A DNA stretch of 8,019 nt from Rhodosalinus sp041685465 (GTDB lineage Bacteria; Pseudomonadota; Alphaproteobacteria; Rhodobacterales; Rhodobacteraceae). This document shows, piece after piece, positions 4,851-8,019 of this stretch. Below the pieces are notes generated by a model that saw only the letters and a list, made by a program, of their open reading frames with translations, was not told the origin of the DNA and made no database searches. How positions within the stretch are numbered: the stretch's first letter is position 1; the number at the start of each line of letters is the position of its first letter. The position numbers and the translations under genes are program-made. The stretch spans positions 1 through 8,019 of the forward strand of contig NZ_JAWLFS010000138.1 in NCBI RefSeq assembly GCF_041685465.1, in the 5' to 3' direction.

Positions 4851-6878
4851 TCAGCGCCGGTAGGCGACCATCGTGAGCAGGTCGTAGGTCGCGACCTGGT
4901 CGCCGTCCTGGTTGGTCATCGTCACGTCCCAGGCGACTTCGCCATACGCGTCGGTGCGCCGCGTCTTGCGCTTGCACGTCAGCCGGACCCTGACCCGGTC
5001 GCCCGGGCTCACCGGGGTCTGGAAGGACAGCGCGTCGAGCCCGGTGTTGGCCAGCACCGGCCCCGGGTCGGGCTGCACGAAGAGCCCGGCGGCGAAGGAG
5101 AGGAGCAGGTAGCCGTGCGCGACGCGGCCGGGGAAGAAGGGGTTCGCCTGCGCCGCGGCCTCGTCCATGTGGGCGTAGAAGGTGTCGCCGGTGAAATGGG
5201 CGAAATGCTCGATATCGTCGAGCGTCACCTCGCGCGCCTCGGTGTGGAGCGTCTCGCCGATCTCGATCTCGGTGAAGGTGCGCTGGAAGGGATGCGCGGG
5301 GCCGGTCTTTTCTTCCGCGCCCTTGACCCACTGGCCGCCGATGGCGGTCAGGATGTCGGGGCTGCCCTGCACCGCTGTGCGCTGCATGTAGTGCAGCACG
5401 CCGCGCACGCCGCCCAGTTCCTCGCCGCCGCCCGCGCGGCCCGGGCCGCCATGGACCATGTGCGGCAGGGGCGAGCCGTGGCCCGTCGATTCCTTCATCG
5501 AGGTGCGGTCGTTGAAGTAGAGCCGCCCGTGCCAGGCCGCGGCCTCCAGCGTGATCTCGCGCGCCACGGCCGGATCATGCGTGATGACGGAGGCCACCAG
5601 CGAGCCCTCGCCGCGGTTGGCGAGCGCGGCTGCATGCGAGAGGTCGCGGTAGGGCAGGAGCGTGGAGACCGGGCCGAAGGCCTCCACCGCGTGGACCGCC
5701 GTCGCGCTGTCCGGATCGGGGCAGCGGAACAGCATCGGCGGCAGATAGGCGCCCTCGGCCGGCGCGTCGATCAGCTCGAACTGGTCGGGGTCGCCATGGA
5801 CGCGCTCGACCTCGCCGGCGAAGGCCGCCACCTTCTCCAGAACGTCGCGCTTCTGATCGGCGGAGGCGAGCGCGCCCATGCGCACGCCCTCGGCGTCCGG
5901 CCGACCGACGGTGGTCTTCGCCAGCCGTTCGCCCAGCGCCTCGGCCACCGCGTCCATCTGCGCCTCGGGCACGATCATGCGGCGGGTGGCGGTGCATTTC
6001 TGCCCCGCCTTCGCGGTCATCTCGGTGACGGCTTCCTTGACGAAAAGGTCGAACTCGGGCGTGCCGGGCGTGGCGTCGGGGCCGAGGATCGAGGCGTTGA
6101 GGCTGTCCTGCTCGGCGTGGAAACGCACGGAGCGGCCGATCAGGTTGGGATTCGTGCGCAGTTTCATCGCCGTCTCGGCCGAGCCCGTGAAACTCACCAC
6201 GTCCTGCGGGCCGAGCCGGTCCAGCAGGTCGCCGGTGCCGCCGATGACGAGCTGCACCGCGCCCTCGGGCAGAAGCCCCGACTCCACGATCATGCGGAAA
6301 CAGGCCTCTGTCAGGTAGCAGGTCTGCGTCGCGGGCTTCACGATGGCGGGCATGCCCGCAAGCAGGGTCGGCGCCAGTTTCTCCAGCATCCCCCAGACGG
6401 GAAAGTTGAAGGCGTTGATGTGCACGGCGACGCCCCGGAGCGGCACCGCGATGTGCTGGCCGAGGAAGCTGCCGCCCTTCGACAGCTGCTCGACCCCGCC
6501 GTCGAGATAGACATGACCGTCCGGCATCTCGCGCCGGCCCTTCGAGGCCATGACGAAGACGGTGCCGATGCCGCCGTCGATGTCCACGCCCCCGTCGCGG
6601 CGGGTCGCGCCGGTGAGCGGGTTGATGGCGTAGAGCTCTTCCTTGCGCTCGTGCAGGTATTGCGCCAGCGCCTTGAGCTTCTTGGCGCGCTCGTGGAAGG
6701 TCATGGCGCGCAGCGCGGGGCCGCCGGTCCGCACCGCCCAGTCGATCATCGCCTGAACGTCGAGCTCCGCGCCGCCGGCGCGGGCGATCTCCTTGCCTTC
6801 GACGGGGCCGACGATGGGGCGCGCGGCGGCGCCGGGCGCGATCCACTGGCCGGCGGCATAGCTTTCGGGTGCGAGCAT
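4851..6878 (-). CDS. paaZ: Bifunctional oxepin-CoA hydrolase / 3-oxo-5,6-dehydrosuberyl-CoA semialdehyde dehydrogenase
   Basis: A 675-residue cytoplasmic enzyme of aerobic phenylacetate degradation (E. coli PaaZ: 681). The C-terminal MaoC-like (R)-specific hydratase domain opens the seven-membered ring of oxepin-CoA. The N-terminal aldehyde dehydrogenase domain oxidises the reactive aldehyde to 3-oxo-5,6-dehydrosuberyl-CoA with NADP+. The dehydrogenase domain (about 1-510) has Glu256 in FHAEQDSLN and Cys295 in AGQKCTATRR, at the same numbers as in E. coli. The hydratase domain (about 528-670) has Asp565 and His570 in TGDTFYAHMD, followed by NPFFPGRVAHGYLLLS. Both active sites look intact. Start Met at 6878 is set by AGGGAGGA at 6883-6890 and by family length; the frame is open 177 codons further upstream, opposite paaI, with no support. 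It is divergent from paaIJ. Confidence 0.97.
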   Translation of the reverse strand: MLAPESYAAGQWIAPGAAARPIVGPVEGKEIARAGGAELDVQAMIDWAVRTGGPALRAMTFHERAKKLKALAQYLHERKEELYAINPLTGATRRDGGVDIDGGIGTVFVMASKGRREMPDGHVYLDGGVEQLSKGGSFLGQHIAVPLRGVAVHINAFNFPVWGMLEKLAPTLLAGMPAIVKPATQTCYLTEACFRMIVESGLLPEGAVQLVIGGTGDLLDRLGPQDVVSFTGSAETAMKLRTNPNLIGRSVRFHAEQDSLNASILGPDATPGTPEFDLFVKEAVTEMTAKAGQKCTATRRMIVPEAQMDAVAEALGERLAKTTVGRPDAEGVRMGALASADQKRDVLEKVAAFAGEVERVHGDPDQFELIDAPAEGAYLPPMLFRCPDPDSATAVHAVEAFGPVSTLLPYRDLSHAAALANRGEGSLVASVITHDPAVAREITLEAAAWHGRLYFNDRTSMKESTGHGSPLPHMVHGGPGRAGGGEELGGVRGVLHYMQRTAVQGSPDILTAIGGQWVKGAEEKTGPAHPFQRTFTEIEIGETLHTEAREVTLDDIEHFAHFTGDTFYAHMDEAAAQANPFFPGRVAHGYLLLSFAAGLFVQPDPGPVLANTGLDALSFQTPVSPGDRVRVRLTCKRKTRRTDAYGEVAWDVTMTNQDGDQVATYDLLTMVAYRR

Positions 6879-6995
6879 GGGGTCCTCCCTCCGAGGTTCG
6901 CACGGAGCATGAACCCGGACGCGAGGGAAATCAACACTATTGACCGCGTGGTCGGTTTTGTGCAGGCTCGCGGCACCTTGAGGGAGGGGAGAGAC
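6879..6995. promoter_or_regulatory. Divergent paaZ / paaI promoter region
   Basis: These 117 bp lie between the divergent paaZ and paaI genes. For paaI, TTGACC (6940-6945) and a weak CAGGCT (6963-6968) are spaced by 17 bases. For paaZ, the minus strand offers TTGATT (6935-6930) and CATGCT (6912-6907), also 17 apart. Both -10 boxes are poor, as is common in GC-rich alphaproteobacteria. The centre (about 6925-6962) is the least GC-rich part, as expected for a promoter. Strong purine-rich ribosome-binding sites sit at both ends (6883-6890 on minus, 6981-6993 on plus). Confidence 0.5.
6939..6956. promoter_or_regulatory. Imperfect palindrome, candidate operator
   Basis: The 18-bp segment ATTGACC-GCGT-GGTCGGT has GACC (6942-6945) opposed to GGTC (6950-6953), with six of nine base pairs symmetric. 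It covers the putative paaI -35 box and lies just upstream of the putative paaZ promoter, so a bound repressor could silence both directions. The arms do not look like the TGATTC-type half-site reported for E. coli PaaX. The site could serve this PaaX or an unseen regulator such as a TetR-family PaaR. This is inference. Confidence 0.35.
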
Positions 6996-7427
6996 ATGAC
7001 GCCTGAGGAACGGGCGCGCCTCAGCGCCGACGCCATGTGGGCGAACGACCGCGCGTCGAAATTTCTGGGCATCAGCCTCGACGCCGTGGGGCCCGGGACC
7101 GCGACCATGTCGTTCGAGGTGGCGGATCACCATCTCAACGGGCACGACATCTGCCACGGCGGCTACATCTTCACGCTCGCCGACAGTGCCTTCGCCTTCG
7201 CCTGCAACAGCTACAACCAGACCGTGGTGGCGCAGATGAACGTCGTCACCTTCCTGTCGCCGGGCCGGAAGGGTGACCGCCTGACCGCCAGCGCCCGCGA
7301 GGTGAGCCGTTCGGGCCGCGCCGGCATCTACGACGTGGCTGTCACGGCGCAGGACGGGCGCGAGGTCGCGCAGTTCCGCGGCCATTCCCGGCAGATCGCC
7401 GGCCAGCATTTCGAGGAGGAGACATGA
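6996..7427 (+). CDS. paaI: PaaI hydroxyphenylacetyl-CoA thioesterase
   Basis: A 143-residue hot-dog-fold acyl-CoA thioesterase of the phenylacetate pathway. In E. coli it hydrolyses ring-hydroxylated phenylacetyl-CoA and frees CoA trapped in dead-end intermediates. The signature HHLNGHDICHGGYIFTLADS (46-64) is present with catalytic Asp63 in TLADSAFAFACNSYN. The strand MNVVTFLSP (81-89) and the C-terminal GREVAQFRGHSRQI (121-134) are also typical. The start at ATG 6996 follows a strong purine-rich ribosome-binding site (6981-6993) and gives the family length. The frame is open far upstream through sequence antisense to paaZ, but that is a GC artefact. It is first of the plus-strand paa genes, and its stop overlaps the paaJ start. 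Confidence 0.95.
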   Translation: MTPEERARLSADAMWANDRASKFLGISLDAVGPGTATMSFEVADHHLNGHDICHGGYIFTLADSAFAFACNSYNQTVVAQMNVVTFLSPGRKGDRLTASAREVSRSGRAGIYDVAVTAQDGREVAQFRGHSRQIAGQHFEEET

Positions 7428-8019
7428 CCGACGCCTATCTCTGCGAGGGCTGGCGCACGCCGATCGGCCGCTACGGTGGCGCGCTCTCTGCCGTGCGCCC
7501 CGACGACATGCTCGCCCATGTCATGCGCGAGACGGTCGCGCCCTTCGAGGGGCTCAGGATCGACGAGGTCATCATGGGCTGCGCCAACCAGGCGGGCGAG
7601 GACAACCGCAACGTCGCGCGCATGGGCGCGCTGCTGGCGGGGCTGGGAGAGGAGGTGCCCGGCACCACCGTCAACCGGCTCTGCGGCTCGGGGCTGGACG
7701 CCGTGGGCATGGCGGCGCGGATGATCCGCTGCGGCGAGGCCGAGGTGGTGCTGGCCGGCGGGGTGGAGAGCATGAGCCGCGCCCCCTTCGTCATGCCGAA
7801 GGCAGAGAGCGCCTTTTCCCGCAACAACGCCGTCCACGACACCACCATCGGCTGGCGCTTCGTCAACAAGCTGATGCAGAAGCAGTTCGGCATCGACTCG
7901 ATGCCCGAGACGGCCGAGAACGTGGCCGCGGACTTCAACGTCGCACGCCACGATCAGGACCTCTTCGCCCTGCGCTCGCAGACCCGTGCCATGGCGGCGA
8001 TCCAGTCGGGCCGCATGGC
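7424..8019 (+). CDS. paaJ: PaaJ beta-ketoadipyl-CoA / 3-oxo-5,6-dehydrosuberyl-CoA thiolase (5' part)
   Basis: The first 198 codons of a thiolase of about 400 residues; the gene runs off the right edge. PaaJ cleaves 3-oxo-5,6-dehydrosuberyl-CoA and later 3-oxoadipyl-CoA with CoA, giving acetyl-CoA and, at the end, succinyl-CoA. The nucleophile is Cys87 in TTVNRLCGSGLDAVG. GGVESMSRAPFVM (112-124) is the thiolase signature. Stretches such as RTPIGRYGGALS, GCANQAGEDNRNVARM and DTTIGWRFVN are as in E. coli PaaJ, separating it from general acetyl-CoA acetyltransferases, though PcaF is very close. The second catalytic Cys and His lie beyond the window. The ATG overlaps the paaI stop (ATGA), with GAGGAGG at 7413-7419 as ribosome-binding site, so the two are translationally coupled. 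Confidence 0.94.
   Translation, partial: MTDAYLCEGWRTPIGRYGGALSAVRPDDMLAHVMRETVAPFEGLRIDEVIMGCANQAGEDNRNVARMGALLAGLGEEVPGTTVNRLCGSGLDAVGMAARMIRCGEAEVVLAGGVESMSRAPFVMPKAESAFSRNNAVHDTTIGWRFVNKLMQKQFGIDSMPETAENVAADFNVARHDQDLFALRSQTRAMAAIQSGRM

Noticed and set aside
6879..7409. Extension of the paaZ frame 177 codons upstream
   Set aside because: It runs opposite paaI, adds nothing homologous to the family, and the Met at 6878 has a strong ribosome-binding site and gives the normal PaaZ length.
4662..7427. Plus-strand open frame of 921 codons running opposite paaX and paaZ and into paaI
   Set aside because: Only its last 144 codons (from 6996) are a gene, paaI. The rest is antisense to paaX and paaZ, whose motifs are clear; long antisense frames are common at this GC content because stop codons are rare. 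The residues are rich in Arg, Gly, Ala and His with no recognisable domain.
1..8019. CRISPR array, tRNA or rRNA gene, insertion sequence, phage or defence genes
   Set aside because: I saw no regularly spaced direct repeats, no tRNA-like cloverleaf, no transposase or integrase motifs, and no composition shift; the window looks like ordinary chromosomal sequence.

Overview
The window is GC-rich (roughly 70% by eye) and densely coding. Its proteins look like those of an alphaproteobacterium of the Rhodobacteraceae (Rhodobacterales). The pointers are a DUF2794 protein, an endonuclease III gene coupled to an adenosine-kinase-like PfkB gene, the style of the phenylacetate genes, and a GC-rich intergenic repeat that I associate with that family. 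This placement is inference from recalled protein similarity, not from a search.

Left part (1-3498): housekeeping and DNA repair. A minus-strand OmpA-type lipoprotein gene (172-822) lies downstream of a minus-strand gene for an AraC/O6-alkylguanine-DNA methyltransferase fusion (936-1769), an Ada protein without its N-terminal metal-binding domain. Divergent from it, on the plus strand, are endonuclease III (nth, 1871-2515) and a PfkB-family, adenosine-kinase-like gene (2512-3498). These two overlap by four bases (GTGA). The 101-bp gap between ada-like and nth separates two DNA-repair genes and carries several inverted repeats and an Ada-box-like word.

Middle and right part (3673-8019): phenylacetate (paa) catabolism plus one gene of unknown function. 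On the minus strand, paaZ (4851-6878) is followed after one base by the regulator gene paaX (4040-4849), and then 31 bp later by a DUF2794 gene (3673-4008). Divergent from paaZ, across a 117-bp intergenic region with an imperfect palindrome, run paaI (6996-7427) and paaJ (7424 to beyond the right edge), overlapping by ATGA. PaaZ opens the oxepin-CoA ring and oxidises the resulting aldehyde. PaaJ is the thiolase that cleaves the beta-ketoacyl-CoA products. PaaI hydrolyses stalled CoA thioesters. PaaX is expected to repress the cluster until phenylacetyl-CoA accumulates. The epoxidase (paaABCDE), ligase (paaK) and remaining beta-oxidation genes are not in the window and may lie to the right.

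The least conventional element is a near-perfect 51-bp repeat (72 bp with its weaker flank), present twice in opposite orientation (82-153 and 3509-3580). Each copy sits 10-18 bp after a stop codon and in the same sense relative to the gene before it. It folds into two adjacent perfect hairpins. I saw no new defence or mobile system, CRISPR array, tRNA, rRNA or insertion sequence. No stretch longer than about 175 bp lacks a gene.
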